The notes under the pieces were generated by a model. It had not been told where the DNA came from, ran no database searches, and saw only the letters and a program-made list of their open reading frames with translations. The position numbers and the translations under genes are program-made. Shown piece by piece: positions 7,961-16,670 of a stretch of 64,000 nt of DNA (positions are counted from its first letter, which is position 1; each line of letters opens with the position of its first letter). The stretch is from Paraherbaspirillum soli (GTDB lineage: Bacteria > Pseudomonadota > Gammaproteobacteria > Burkholderiales > Burkholderiaceae_D), in the NCBI RefSeq assembly GCF_042654985.1, contig NZ_JBHSMT010000028.1, forward strand, positions 186,001-250,000. Direction: 5' to 3'.

Positions 7961-9303
7961 AGCAGCTCCCTGATTTGATGGCCGCCCGGCAGGCGGTTGA
8001 TCAGCAGCTCTTCCAGCCGTTCTTGCAGCAGCGCGATGCCGACCCGCTCCACGATTTCCGAGGCGAAGGCATAAGTCAGCAGCGTAATGGCCTGCGCCGC
8101 GTCCACCCCGCGCGAACGCAGGTAAAACACCTGGTTTTCATCCAGCTGCCCGACCGTCGCGCCGTGCGTGCACTTGACGTCGTCGGCATAGATTTCCAAT
8201 TGCGGCTTGGTGTCGACTTCGGCGGTATCCGACAGCAGCAGGTTGCGGTTGGAGAGATAGGCATCGCTCTTCTGTGCGTCCGGGCGCACGATGACCTTGC
8301 CGTTGAACACCGCGCGCGCCGCGCCGCCCAGCACGCCCTTGTAAAATTCGCGGCTGACTCCGCCCGGCTGGGCGTGGTCGATGCTGGTGTGGTGATCCAT
8401 ATGCTGCCGGCCGCTGGCCATATACAAGCCGTTCAGCGTTGCTTGACAGCCTTCCTGATTGAAGCAGGTGCCGATGTCGTTGCGCGACAGCAGGCCGCCC
8501 AGCGCGAACGAATGCGAGGTAAAGCGGCTGTTCTGCGCTTGCTGGACATCGATGCTGGCGATATGGAATGCGTGGCCGCTTTCCTGCTGCAGCTTATAGT
8601 GCTCGATCGCGGCCCCCGGCTCGAGCACAATCTGCGTCACGGCATTGGTGAAATAGGCGATGTCGTCCGCACCGATATAGTGCTCGACGATCGTGGCCCG
8701 CGCGCCGGGGCCGGCGTGGATGATGTGGCGCGGATGAGTCATCAGGTCAGCTTCGGTGGCGATGAACAGAAGATGAATCGGCGCTTCGACTTCCACCGTC
8801 GGAGCCAGTTCGATGTAAGCGCCATCGTTCCAGAAAGCGGCGTTGAGCGCGGCGAAACCGTTGCTGCCAGCCGGCATTGCGTCAAACTTGCTTGCATGAT
8901 CCGCCAGTGCTGCTGCCAGGCTTAGCACTGTTGCACCCTGCGGCAGCGCTTTGAGCTTCGACAAGGCTGGCGCATAGCGGCCGTTGATGTACACCAGCAG
9001 ATAATCGTCGCTTAATGTCAATTCGGCCAACTCGGCCACTTCAGCCAATTCGCCCAGTTTGCCGATCGTGAATCCGTCCGCGCCGTTGCTTGCTTGCGGG
9101 ACGAAATTGAAGCCGCGCTTGGCTATCATGCCGACATTGGTGTACTTCCAGTCTTCCTGCGCGGTGTCGGGAAATCCCAAGGCGCAAAAGCGTTCCAGCG
9201 CAGCATGCCGCGCCTGCTGCAACCACAACAGATCGGCGCCGGCGAACTGGGTTTCCAGTTGGGCAAACTGTTCTCGGTAACGGCTGGCGGTTTCCGTAAT
9301 CAT
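7957..9303 (-). CDS. sufD: SufD subunit of SufBCD complex
   Basis: A 448-residue protein of the SufB/SufD family. It contains the central beta-helix domain (about residues 150-400) and the C-terminal helical region that contacts SufC, with family sequence such as MDHHTSIDHAQP, SREFYKGVLGG, DAYLSNRNLLLSD and KCTHGATVGQLDENQVFYL. SufD pairs with SufB on SufC2 to form the scaffold complex. Its ATG overlaps the stop of a 59-codon ORF by four bases, and its own stop overlaps sufS. It is slightly longer than E. coli SufD (423). Confidence 0.94.
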   Translation of the reverse strand: MITETASRYREQFAQLETQFAGADLLWLQQARHAALERFCALGFPDTAQEDWKYTNVGMIAKRGFNFVPQASNGADGFTIGKLGELAEVAELAELTLSDDYLLVYINGRYAPALSKLKALPQGATVLSLAAALADHASKFDAMPAGSNGFAALNAAFWNDGAYIELAPTVEVEAPIHLLFIATEADLMTHPRHIIHAGPGARATIVEHYIGADDIAYFTNAVTQIVLEPGAAIEHYKLQQESGHAFHIASIDVQQAQNSRFTSHSFALGGLLSRNDIGTCFNQEGCQATLNGLYMASGRQHMDHHTSIDHAQPGGVSREFYKGVLGGAARAVFNGKVIVRPDAQKSDAYLSNRNLLLSDTAEVDTKPQLEIYADDVKCTHGATVGQLDENQVFYLRSRGVDAAQAITLLTYAFASEIVERVGIALLQERLEELLINRLPGGHQIRELL

Positions 9304-9479
9304 TTAAATTCCCGCCTCTTGGCAAGGATGATGTTCCGCACTTGCAGGGAGCGCCGCCGGTTCCTTGCCGGGGTCGCTGTCACCCGCGCCTGCGTCACTG
9401 CGGTCTGGCGCCGCCTGGGCTGACGTACCGGCGCCTTTGGCGTCGTCGGCGAGCGTTGGTAAAAAGCGGCTTTGCTCAT
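9300..9479 (-). CDS. 59-residue basic small ORF nested between sufC and sufD
   Basis: A frame of 59 codons starts at ATG 9479 (MSKAAFYQRSPTTPKAPVRQ) and ends at TGA 9302-9300. Its start shares ATGA with the sufC stop and its stop shares ATGA with the sufD start, so both junctions carry the four-base overlaps seen elsewhere in this operon. The product would be very basic (many Arg and Lys, one acidic residue near the end) and disordered-looking, with no known motif. It may be a real small protein, or a coupling device that carries ribosomes across a 172-base spacer. The +1 frame of the same segment is also open, which weakens the case. Confidence 0.5.
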   Translation of the reverse strand: MSKAAFYQRSPTTPKAPVRQPRRRQTAVTQARVTATPARNRRRSLQVRNIILAKRREFK

Positions 9480-10252
9480 GGCGACGCTGCTCCTTCCGTT
9501 GTGCCGGCCGGCAGCGACTCGACCCAGGCGTAGCCGTGGCGCTCCAGCTCCCACGCCAGTTCCGGCCCGCCCGATTTGACGATCCGTCCCTGCGCCAGCA
9601 CATGCACATAATCCGGTTCGATGTAATTGAGCAAACGCTGGTAGTGGGTCACCAGGATGATGGAGCGCTGCGGGCTGCGCATGGCGCTGATGCCCTTGGC
9701 AACGATCTTCAGCGCGTCGATGTCGAGGCCGGAGTCGGTTTCGTCCAGGATCGCCAGCCGCGGTTCCAGTACTGCCATCTGCAAGATCTCGTTGCGCTTC
9801 TTTTCGCCGCCGGAAAAACCTTCGTTGACGGAGCGATACAGCAGGCTGGGGTCCATTTCCATCAGTTTTAACTTGTCCTTCACTCGCACCAGGAAATCCA
9901 TCGCATCCAGTTCGCTTTCGTCGCGATGCTTGCGGACCGCGTTGAGGCCTGCCTTGAGCAGGTAGATATTGCTGACGCCGGGGATCTCCACCGGATACTG
10001 GAACGCCAGGAACACGCCGTTCCTGGCCCGTTCTTCGGGCGGCATTTCAAGCAGGTTGTTTCCCTCATAAGTGACCGTACCGGCGGTGACCGTGATATTT
10101 TCCCGCCCGGCCAGCAGTTGCGCGAGTGTGCTCTTACCGGAGCCGTTCGGACCCATGATGGCGTGCACTTCGCCCACTTTGACGCTAAGGTCGATGCCAC
10201 GCAGGATGGGCTGGTGGTCGACTTCGACGTGGAGGTTTTTGATCTCTAGCAT
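9476..10252 (-). CDS. sufC: SufC ATPase of SufBCD complex
   Basis: A 258-residue ABC-type ATPase. Walker A is GPNGSGKST at residues 34-42; the signature is FSGGEKKRNEIL; Walker B is PRLAILDETDSGLD; the switch His is in ILVTHYQRLL. All match SufC, including the KKR after the signature. It powers the SufBCD scaffold complex in the cytoplasm. The start at 10252 (MLEIKNLHVE) agrees with the family N-terminus and has AAGGA upstream; a TTG ten codons earlier would overlap sufB. The C-terminus is a little longer than usual. Confidence 0.96.
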   Translation of the reverse strand: MLEIKNLHVEVDHQPILRGIDLSVKVGEVHAIMGPNGSGKSTLAQLLAGRENITVTAGTVTYEGNNLLEMPPEERARNGVFLAFQYPVEIPGVSNIYLLKAGLNAVRKHRDESELDAMDFLVRVKDKLKLMEMDPSLLYRSVNEGFSGGEKKRNEILQMAVLEPRLAILDETDSGLDIDALKIVAKGISAMRSPQRSIILVTHYQRLLNYIEPDYVHVLAQGRIVKSGGPELAWELERHGYAWVESLPAGTTEGAASP

Positions 10253-10274
10253 GGTCGCTATCCTTACTACTGTC

Positions 10275-11729
10275 TTATCCAATACTGCCTTCCAGGCTTA
10301 CGCCCAACAATTTCTGGGCTTCCACCGCGAATTCCATCGGCAGTTCCTTGAACACCTCTTTGCAGAAACCGTTGACGATCATTGAGACCGCGTCCTCGGC
10401 CGAGATGCCGCGGCTCTGGCAATAAAACAGCTGGTCTTCGCCGATGCGCGAGGTGGAGGCTTCATGTTCGACCTTGGCGGTGGCGTTTTTGACCTCGATG
10501 TACGGGAAGGTGTGGGCCTTGCACTTATCGCCCAGCAGCAGCGAGTCGCACTGGGTGTAGTTGCGCGCACCGACCGCACTCTTGGCGATTTTGACCAGGC
10601 CGCGGTAGGCGTTTTGACCATGCCCGGCCGAGATGCCTTTGGACAGGATCGTGCTACGCGTGTTTTTCCCGTAATGGAACATCTTGGTGCCGGTATCGGC
10701 CTGCTGATAGTGATTGGTCAACGCCACCGAATAAAACTCTCCTACCGCGTTGTCGCCTTGCAGCACCACGCTCGGGTATTTCCAGGTGATGGCCGAGCCG
10801 GTCTCGACTTGGGTCCAGGAGATCTTCGAATCGGCTTCGCGGCAATCGCCGCGTTTGGTGACGAAGTTGTAAATGCCGCCCTTGCCGTCCTTGTCGCCCG
10901 GATACCAGTTTTGCACCGTCGAGTACTTGATTTGCGCGCCTTGCAGCGCGATCAGCTCGACCACTGCGGCGTGCAATTGATTTTCGTCGCGCATCGGCGC
11001 GGTGCAGCCCTCCAGATAGCTGACGTAAGCGCCGCGGTCGGCGATGATCAGCGTGCGCTCGAACTGGCCGGTGTTCTTGGCGTTGATGCGGAAATAAGTC
11101 GACAGCTCCATCGGACAACGCACGCCGGGCGGGATATAGCAGAACGAACCGTCGCTAAATACGGCGGAATTGAGCGAGGCAAAAAAGTTATCGGTATAAG
11201 GCACCACCGATCCCAGGTATTGCTGCACCAGTTCGGGATGCTGCTGCACCGCTTCGGAAAACGGGCAAAAGATAATGCCTAGCTCGGCCAGTTTTCCCTT
11301 GAAGGTGGTGGCCACCGACACGCTGTCGAACACCGCGTCCACCGCGACCCCGGCCAGCAACTCGCGCTCCTGCAGCGGCACGCCCAGTTTCTCGTAGGTC
11401 CGCAACAGTTCCGGATCGACCTGATCCAGGCTCTTCAGACCGTCCTGGTTCGATTTCGGCGCCGAGTAATAAACGATTTCCTGGTAGTCGATTGGCGGGT
11501 GCCGGACCGTCGCCCAGTGCGGCTCGGTCATCGTCAGCCAGTGGCGATAAGCCTTCAGCCGCCACTCCAGCATGAACTGCGGCTCATTCTTCTTGGCCGA
11601 AATCATGCGGATCACTTCTTCGCTCAAGCCTTTCGGCACCGCATCGGATTCGATGTCGGTGACAAAGCCGTGCCTGTAAGGTTTATTTACCAGCGCTTCC
11701 AGCATCTCCGCCACGATAGTCTCCTGCAT
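10275..11729 (-). CDS. sufB: SufB scaffold subunit
   Basis: A 484-residue SufB. Family landmarks are the N-terminal EPQFMLEWRLKAYRHW, the VYYSAPK segment, the long beta-helix with LSTYFRINAKNTGQFERTLI and GCTAPMRDENQLHAAVVELI, and near the C-terminus the conserved NYTQCDSLLLGDKCKAHTFP and EHEASTSRIGEDQLFYCQSR. It is the site of cluster assembly in SufBCD. The length matches E. coli SufB (495). It lies 14 bases after the A-type carrier gene, and sufC starts 22 bases past its stop. Confidence 0.97.
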   Translation of the reverse strand: MQETIVAEMLEALVNKPYRHGFVTDIESDAVPKGLSEEVIRMISAKKNEPQFMLEWRLKAYRHWLTMTEPHWATVRHPPIDYQEIVYYSAPKSNQDGLKSLDQVDPELLRTYEKLGVPLQERELLAGVAVDAVFDSVSVATTFKGKLAELGIIFCPFSEAVQQHPELVQQYLGSVVPYTDNFFASLNSAVFSDGSFCYIPPGVRCPMELSTYFRINAKNTGQFERTLIIADRGAYVSYLEGCTAPMRDENQLHAAVVELIALQGAQIKYSTVQNWYPGDKDGKGGIYNFVTKRGDCREADSKISWTQVETGSAITWKYPSVVLQGDNAVGEFYSVALTNHYQQADTGTKMFHYGKNTRSTILSKGISAGHGQNAYRGLVKIAKSAVGARNYTQCDSLLLGDKCKAHTFPYIEVKNATAKVEHEASTSRIGEDQLFYCQSRGISAEDAVSMIVNGFCKEVFKELPMEFAVEAQKLLGVSLEGSIG

Positions 11730-11743
11730 TCTTCATCAAGAAA

Positions 11744-12067
11744 TCACACGCTGAAACTCTCGCCGCAACCGCACTCGTCTTTGACATTGGGGTTGCGGAA
11801 CACGAAGGTTTCGTTAAAGCCATCTTTGGCAAAGTCCACCTCGGTGCCGTCGATCGCGGCCAGACTGACAGCGTCCACCAGCACCTTGATGCCGTGGCTG
11901 ACGAACACCCGGTCGGTGCTGCCGATGGCATCGGCAAAGGCGATCGTGTAGCCCAGTCCGGAACAGCCGACTTTGCGCACGCCCAAGCGCAAGCCGATGG
12001 CCTTGCTGTTCTCTGCCAAAGAGTTGCGGACGTGTTGCGCTGCGCTTGTTGTCAACCTGATTGCCAT
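11744..12067 (-). CDS. sufA: A-type Fe-S carrier (IscA/SufA)
   Basis: A 107-residue A-type carrier. The three cluster-binding cysteines are C35 (KVGCSGLGY) and C99 and C101 (DECGCGESF). Length and cysteine positions equal those of E. coli IscA, so in sequence it is IscA-like although it sits in a SUF operon; the symbol sufA is given by position. It passes Fe-S clusters from the scaffold to apo-proteins. It starts four bases after the stop of the regulator gene and is followed closely by sufB. Confidence 0.93.
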   Translation of the reverse strand: MAIRLTTSAAQHVRNSLAENSKAIGLRLGVRKVGCSGLGYTIAFADAIGSTDRVFVSHGIKVLVDAVSLAAIDGTEVDFAKDGFNETFVFRNPNVKDECGCGESFSV

Positions 12068-12071
12068 GGCG

Positions 12072-12557
12072 CTACTCCTCAGCTTCTGGCCGCTCCACCA
12101 AAGGCAAGCTGCGCTGCTCGCGTTGCAGCATGATCAACGGCTGGGCGCGACCCGGCTGGTGCTTTTCCACCAACTGCGACAATCTGACCGATGCCAGATA
12201 GCGGACGATTTCCGTATTCAAATTGGCCCACAACTCATGCGTCATGCAACGCTTGCCATCGTGACAATTGAGCTTGCCGAGACACTGGGTCGCCTCTATC
12301 GATTCATCCACCGCTTGCAGGATGTCGGCGACCGAAATGTCGTGCAATTCCCTGGCAAGAAAATAACCGCCGCCCGGGCCGTGCAGGCTTTCCACCAGAT
12401 GATCGCGATGCAATTTGGCGAACAGGTGTTCCAGGTAGGAGCGGGAAATTCTTTGTCGGCGACTGATGTCGTTCGCTGTCACCGGACCGTCGTTGCTGTG
12501 CAGGGCCAAGTCCAGCATCGCCGTTACGGCATAGCGCCCTTTGGTGGTGAGTCTCAT
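12072..12557 (-). CDS. iscR: IscR-like Rrf2 regulator of SUF operon
   Basis: A 161-residue Rrf2-family regulator. The winged helix-turn-helix spans about residues 1-65 (MRLTTKGRYAVTAMLDLALH, then ISRRQRISRSYLEHLFAKL). C92, C98 and C104 (QCLGKLNCHDGKRC) match the [2Fe-2S] ligands of E. coli IscR in both number and spacing. The protein should sense cluster status and control its own operon. The start at 12557 gives the standard MRLTTKGRYAV N-terminus; the upstream in-frame extension is not family sequence. It is the first gene of the SUF operon, and a possible IscR site lies at 12627-12651. Confidence 0.94.
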   Translation of the reverse strand: MRLTTKGRYAVTAMLDLALHSNDGPVTANDISRRQRISRSYLEHLFAKLHRDHLVESLHGPGGGYFLARELHDISVADILQAVDESIEATQCLGKLNCHDGKRCMTHELWANLNTEIVRYLASVRLSQLVEKHQPGRAQPLIMLQREQRSLPLVERPEAEE

Positions 12558-12626
12558 GGATAAGTGTCCACAATGCAGCAGTTTTTGCTTGAAACCTTCG
12601 CCTTGCAGGCGCTGGAACAAGCGGCA

Positions 12627-12651
12627 ATACCATACAATTTTAGTCAACCAT
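12627..12651 (-). promoter_or_regulatory. Possible IscR type-1 operator
   Basis: Read on the minus strand, a 25-base segment runs ATGGTTGACT, then AAAATTG, then TATGGTAT. It resembles the type-1 IscR consensus (ATA..YYGACT, A/T run, AGTC..STAT) in the left half and the last bases; the right half matches less well. TTGACT inside it may also serve as a -35 box. It lies 70-95 bases ahead of the regulator start, where autoregulation of the SUF operon would be expected. A footprint or motif scan of related genomes would decide. Confidence 0.4.
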
Positions 12652-12700
12652 TTACGATAAAAGTTCGTTCAATCTCGTTGCCAATTGCAGCTTCCCGGCA

Positions 12701-12738
12701 CAAAACAAAACGACCCGTCGCATCTGCGTCCGGGTCGT
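12701..12738 (-). terminator. Intrinsic terminator after CBS gene
   Basis: On the minus strand, ACGACCCG and CGGGTCGT (12710-12738) form a perfect 8-bp stem around a 13-base loop, followed by TTTTGTTTTG. It lies about 50 bases past the stop of the CBS-domain gene and ahead of the SUF promoter, so it insulates the SUF operon. Confidence 0.85.
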
Positions 12739-12789
12739 CAAGAAAGTAAGTTGGATGGGCTTGGTTTTAGCGCCGAGTCGCCTTGTGGC

Positions 12790-13230
12790 TCAAGCCCGAT
12801 CCCCCCTGATGTAGTGTTCGAGCTGCTGGATAATGAATTGCTGCTCGGAGATGATGTCTTTGACCAGGTCGCCGATCGAGATCAGGCCGACCAGCTTGCC
12901 GTTGTTCATCACGGGCAGGTGGCGCAAGCGGTTTTCGGTCATCAAGGCCATGCATTGCTCATTGGTTGTTTCGGGACTCACATACATGACGTTGGAAGTC
13001 ATGATGTCGCGCACCCGCGTATCTTTTGACGTGCGTCCCAGCAGATCGACCTTGCGCGCCAGATCGCGTTCGGTAACGATGCCGATGATTTGCTCGCCCT
13101 CCATCACCAGCAGCGCTCCGATATGTTTCTCTGCGAGTAGCTTGACCGCATCCAGCACCAGTGCCGTCGGCGGAATGCTGAAAACCGTCTGGCTTTGTTT
13201 GGAACGGAGAATGTGTGCGACAGATTGCAT
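12790..13230 (-). CDS. CBS-domain pair protein
   Basis: A 146-residue cytoplasmic protein made of two CBS modules, about residues 10-68 (PPTALVLDAVKLLAEKHIGA, LLVMEGEQIIGIVTERDLAR) and 77-135 (VSPETTNEQCMALMTENRLR, HLPVMNNGKLVGLISIGDLV). CBS pairs form a Bateman module that binds adenosyl ligands such as AMP, ATP or SAM and usually regulates a partner domain; here it is free-standing. The final helix (SEQQFIIQQLEHYIRG) is common in this proteobacterial subgroup. A strong terminator follows. The target is unknown. Confidence 0.92.
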   Translation of the reverse strand: MQSVAHILRSKQSQTVFSIPPTALVLDAVKLLAEKHIGALLVMEGEQIIGIVTERDLARKVDLLGRTSKDTRVRDIMTSNVMYVSPETTNEQCMALMTENRLRHLPVMNNGKLVGLISIGDLVKDIISEQQFIIQQLEHYIRGDRA

Positions 13231-13324
13231 GGCGAGCCTCCTTTATGGTCGAAGTCGAATTCCTAGTTTGGTTGATTTGACCCCGCATGACAATCGCTTT
13301 TGTTGACGCTGGCGCAAGCTTGGG

Positions 13325-16300
13325 TCAGGCCCCGCACGCGCCCCCTTGCCCTGCCTCGACGACCGGCGTATCGATCAGCGGCATCAGATTGGGTGCCAGC
13401 ATTTTCAGCAATTGCACCGGCAGCGCGCTGGTGAAGTCGTAACGCGCCGCTTGCGGCCCCGGGACGTGGGCGGTGAGCGTGCCAAAGAAGCGTCCTTCGA
13501 TGTTGAACACGAATGTGGCGGAACGGCTCACCACCCGCGACTCGATCAGTTGGCCGTGCGGGCCGTACACATTGAAACGATGGTCGCCGGTGCCGGTTTT
13601 GCCGCCGATCTGGATCGCGCTGCCGTCGGTGCGCACAAACGTGCCGTTGATGCGTTTGGCGGTACCGTCAGCCACCACTTCACGCAGTGCGCCGCGCAAA
13701 GCTTGCGCCACCTCCGGCGGCAATACCTGTTCACCGTTGCCGGTGCGGTGTTGCAGCAAGGTATCGTAGGGCGTATCGGCGGCAAAGCGCAGCGATTCGA
13801 TGCCTGAATTCGGCTTGCGCACGCCGTCATTGACGATGATGCCCATCAATTCGGCCAGCGCCGCAGGACGATCGGCCGAAGCGCCGAGCGCGCTGGCGTA
13901 GGACGGCACCATCGAATCGAACGGGTAGCCCAGCCGCTTCCAGTCGCGGTGTATTTCCTTGAAGCCATCCACCTCAAGCAGGTTGCGGATGCGCTTGTCC
14001 TGCGCCGGTTTGCGGCGGCTGCTGAACAACCAGTGATACACCTGCTGCCGCTGATCGGCGCTGGCCGCGGTCACTTTGGCCCAATCGGCATCGGGGTGGG
14101 CGCGCAGGTACGCCACCATCCACAGCTCCAGCGGATGCACGCTGGCGACGTAGCCGCGATCGGCGAGCGACATTTTCTGCGGCGAATATTGCGCATACAG
14201 TTTGGCAAGTTTCTTGTCTGTCAGTGCTTTATCTGTCTGCTGCTTGTTTTTGATGAATGCGGAGAACTGCTCGAACGAGGCATCCGGCGCAATGCTGAGG
14301 TACACGCTGGCCAAGTGCGGCGGAGTCGGGCGCAGGCCGTGCAGCAGCAATTGCTCCATCTGTTCCGAGCTCTTGCCCTGGTATTTGCGGAAGAAACGCT
14401 GCAGGTAGACCCGCCCTTCCTGGTCCGCGAAGCGGCTCAGGTACTGCCGGCGGCGGGGATCGTCGGCGTCCTGCAACAAGCGGGCGGAGTCGCCCACGTT
14501 GCGGAACATGTAATGGTGAACCACATCGCGCATCAAGCGCACGAACACCAGGTTGACCGAATTGCGCAAGCCCTCGCGCACCGTCAACACCCGGCTGTTA
14601 TCTTCGCGCTTGAAATTGACGAAGCTGTGCAAGCCGCCGCCGGTAAAGAATTGCTCTCCCGGGTTGGCGGAATAGCGGCGCTCCAGCGCAGCTTCCAGCA
14701 TCTCGCTCAACGAAGCATCGCCGTTAGGACGGATGGCCAGATAGTCAATCGCCCAGCGCGTGATGGGGTCCTGCGGATCGACCGGGACCGCATGCAATTG
14801 CTGCGCATCGAGATCGCCGTAGCGCTGATGCAAGCTGGCAACGATTTCCAGATAGGTAACCAGCGTGCGCAGTTTGGCTGTAGAGCCGAGATCAAGCTTG
14901 GTTCCCATGTTGATGTCGAACGGCTGGTCGAAATTGTCGGTTTGCACCCGCAGATAATTGGCATTCTCGCCGCGTTCATACAGCGTAAAGCTATAGATCA
15001 CCTTGGACGGGTCGCCCCGATCCAGCAACTGCTTCTGGTGCAAACCCGCCGCCTCGGCTTTGGCCGGATCACGCAATCCAAGTAAAACGCCGGTCACCGC
15101 GTTTTGCACCCGCAAATCCAGCGTGCTGAGCACAGTCAGGTCGTAGCGATCCAGATCATACAGGCGCGAAATGCCCAGCAAGCCGCCCAGCTGGGTGCGC
15201 ATGCTGGTGGCGGCCTTGCGTGCAACGAACGACTCTTGTGACGCCGCAACGTAGCGCCGCTGCGTGCTGAGAGTGGTCCTGAGCGCCGCATCGCGCAGCG
15301 CCGGCGAGATGACACCGGCGTTAGCCAGCAAGCGCAGGTAACTATTGGTCAATTCGTCCAACTGCTCGGCGTTGCCGCCGAAAAAATGCGAAGGCCGGCG
15401 CTGCGAAATCAGCAGGCTGAGCGCTTGTTTGTAGGCTTGTGCCGCCCCGCCCTGATTTTCAGCGTAAGTCCGGTTCTCAGTCTGCTCGACAACCGCTCGC
15501 AACAGCTGGTTAACTTCCCCGAAATCGCGCCCGTACCAGGCCCACATACCGTCGCCCAAACCATGGATCTCGCCGTAGCCGGGTTTGGCGGAAAGCGGCA
15601 TCGTGTTCATATAATCCAGCACGATCTGGCGGCGGGCGGCGGTCGTGTCTTCGCCCTGTTGATATGCGCGCACCGCGGCCGACACCATCTGCCGCACTTT
15701 TTCCTTGATCGATGCGGTGCGACCGCCCGGCGAATGGCGGTACTTCTCGATTTGCGTCGCCAGCGTGCTGCCGCCAGGCGTTTTGTCCTCTGTGCTGAAC
15801 TTGTGCAGCGCCTGCATCAGGACCGCCTTGCCCAGCCGGTTCCATTCCACCGCCGGATTGCGTTTCGGATCTTCTGCGTTGAGCAATTCACGGTTCTCGA
15901 TGAACAACAGGCTGTCGATCAGCAGCGGCGGCAAATCTTCGAAGCGGTCGTAGACGCGCTCCGGATAACGCACGCCAAACAACGGCTGCTGGCGACAATC
16001 GAGAATAATCAGCCCGGCCTGGGTCTTTTCGCGATAGGGAACGAAGATGCCTTCATCAATCAGCTCAGTCATGCGCGGCGACATCCGCGCCTGTTGGCTG
16101 ATTTCGAAATCCTTGCTTTGCAGCTTGTCCAGGAAGGTCGGCAGTTGGGAATATCCGAGCCGCTTATCGTAGGGGCCGCTGTGAGGAAACCGTATCGAGG
16201 AACTCAGTCCGGACCCGAGTTGATAGGTCGCCGGTCCGGCCAGGTCGGCGAAAAAGCGCGCCTGGTAGGCAGAAGTCCGCATTTCCGCGTTGACCAGCTG

Positions 16301-16387
16301 CACCGTCACGCCTATCAGCGCCAGCAATCCCAGCACGATAACCGCCTTGAACAGCCGACGCACCCATGAAGCCTTGCTTGCTTGCAT
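13325..16387 (-). CDS. Class A penicillin-binding protein, divergent GT51 domain
   Basis: A 1020-residue membrane-anchored enzyme. A single membrane segment (about residues 10-32, AVIVLGLLALIGVTVQLV) is followed by a GT51 glycosyltransferase domain with GGSTLATQIEKYRHS. The first GT51 motif reads FIENRELL rather than EDxxFxxH, keeping the catalytic Glu but losing the usual Asp, Phe and His. The transpeptidase domain has S502 in GSTAKLRTL, the SVN triad in RNSVNLVF, and KTG at 930-932 (GGKTGTGDHR). It should polymerise and crosslink peptidoglycan in the periplasm. It is longer than ordinary PBP1 proteins, with an insert between the SVN and KTG motifs. Start 16387 is preferred to one 31 codons upstream because it precedes the membrane anchor directly. 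Confidence 0.9.
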   Translation of the reverse strand: MQASKASWVRRLFKAVIVLGLLALIGVTVQLVNAEMRTSAYQARFFADLAGPATYQLGSGLSSSIRFPHSGPYDKRLGYSQLPTFLDKLQSKDFEISQQARMSPRMTELIDEGIFVPYREKTQAGLIILDCRQQPLFGVRYPERVYDRFEDLPPLLIDSLLFIENRELLNAEDPKRNPAVEWNRLGKAVLMQALHKFSTEDKTPGGSTLATQIEKYRHSPGGRTASIKEKVRQMVSAAVRAYQQGEDTTAARRQIVLDYMNTMPLSAKPGYGEIHGLGDGMWAWYGRDFGEVNQLLRAVVEQTENRTYAENQGGAAQAYKQALSLLISQRRPSHFFGGNAEQLDELTNSYLRLLANAGVISPALRDAALRTTLSTQRRYVAASQESFVARKAATSMRTQLGGLLGISRLYDLDRYDLTVLSTLDLRVQNAVTGVLLGLRDPAKAEAAGLHQKQLLDRGDPSKVIYSFTLYERGENANYLRVQTDNFDQPFDINMGTKLDLGSTAKLRTLVTYLEIVASLHQRYGDLDAQQLHAVPVDPQDPITRWAIDYLAIRPNGDASLSEMLEAALERRYSANPGEQFFTGGGLHSFVNFKREDNSRVLTVREGLRNSVNLVFVRLMRDVVHHYMFRNVGDSARLLQDADDPRRRQYLSRFADQEGRVYLQRFFRKYQGKSSEQMEQLLLHGLRPTPPHLASVYLSIAPDASFEQFSAFIKNKQQTDKALTDKKLAKLYAQYSPQKMSLADRGYVASVHPLELWMVAYLRAHPDADWAKVTAASADQRQQVYHWLFSSRRKPAQDKRIRNLLEVDGFKEIHRDWKRLGYPFDSMVPSYASALGASADRPAALAELMGIIVNDGVRKPNSGIESLRFAADTPYDTLLQHRTGNGEQVLPPEVAQALRGALREVVADGTAKRINGTFVRTDGSAIQIGGKTGTGDHRFNVYGPHGQLIESRVVSRSATFVFNIEGRFFGTLTAHVPGPQAARYDFTSALPVQLLKMLAPNLMPLIDTPVVEAGQGGACGA

Positions 16388-16670
16388 GATATTTCCCGGA
16401 TATGGTCGTACGCGGCTTGCTACGTTGACGATGCCTGATGCTTGGCGCCTAACGAAATGGGCCGCTATTGATAGCCCCAATAATGTTAATTGTAGCTGGT
16501 CGGCGTGCAGAGATTATTTAAAAATTAAGCGCCGATGATGAACAGCCGGCGGCCGCGCATGGCGCCGAAAGCGCGTAAGCTCACTCATCAAACATTTCCC
16601 AAAGGATCGCACGCTGACTACAATACTTTCACCGGGAAAATGTAATCGCAGATTGCACTGGAGATACACC

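Noticed and set aside
6689..7978. Long plus-strand frame of 429 codons opposite sufS
   Set aside because: It mirrors sufS in the opposite strand; the sequence is His/Arg-rich with no family match, typical of an antisense shadow of a GC-rich gene.
13949..15085. Plus-strand frame of 378 codons inside the PBP gene
   Set aside because: The opposite strand carries transpeptidase motifs in order; this frame has none of its own.
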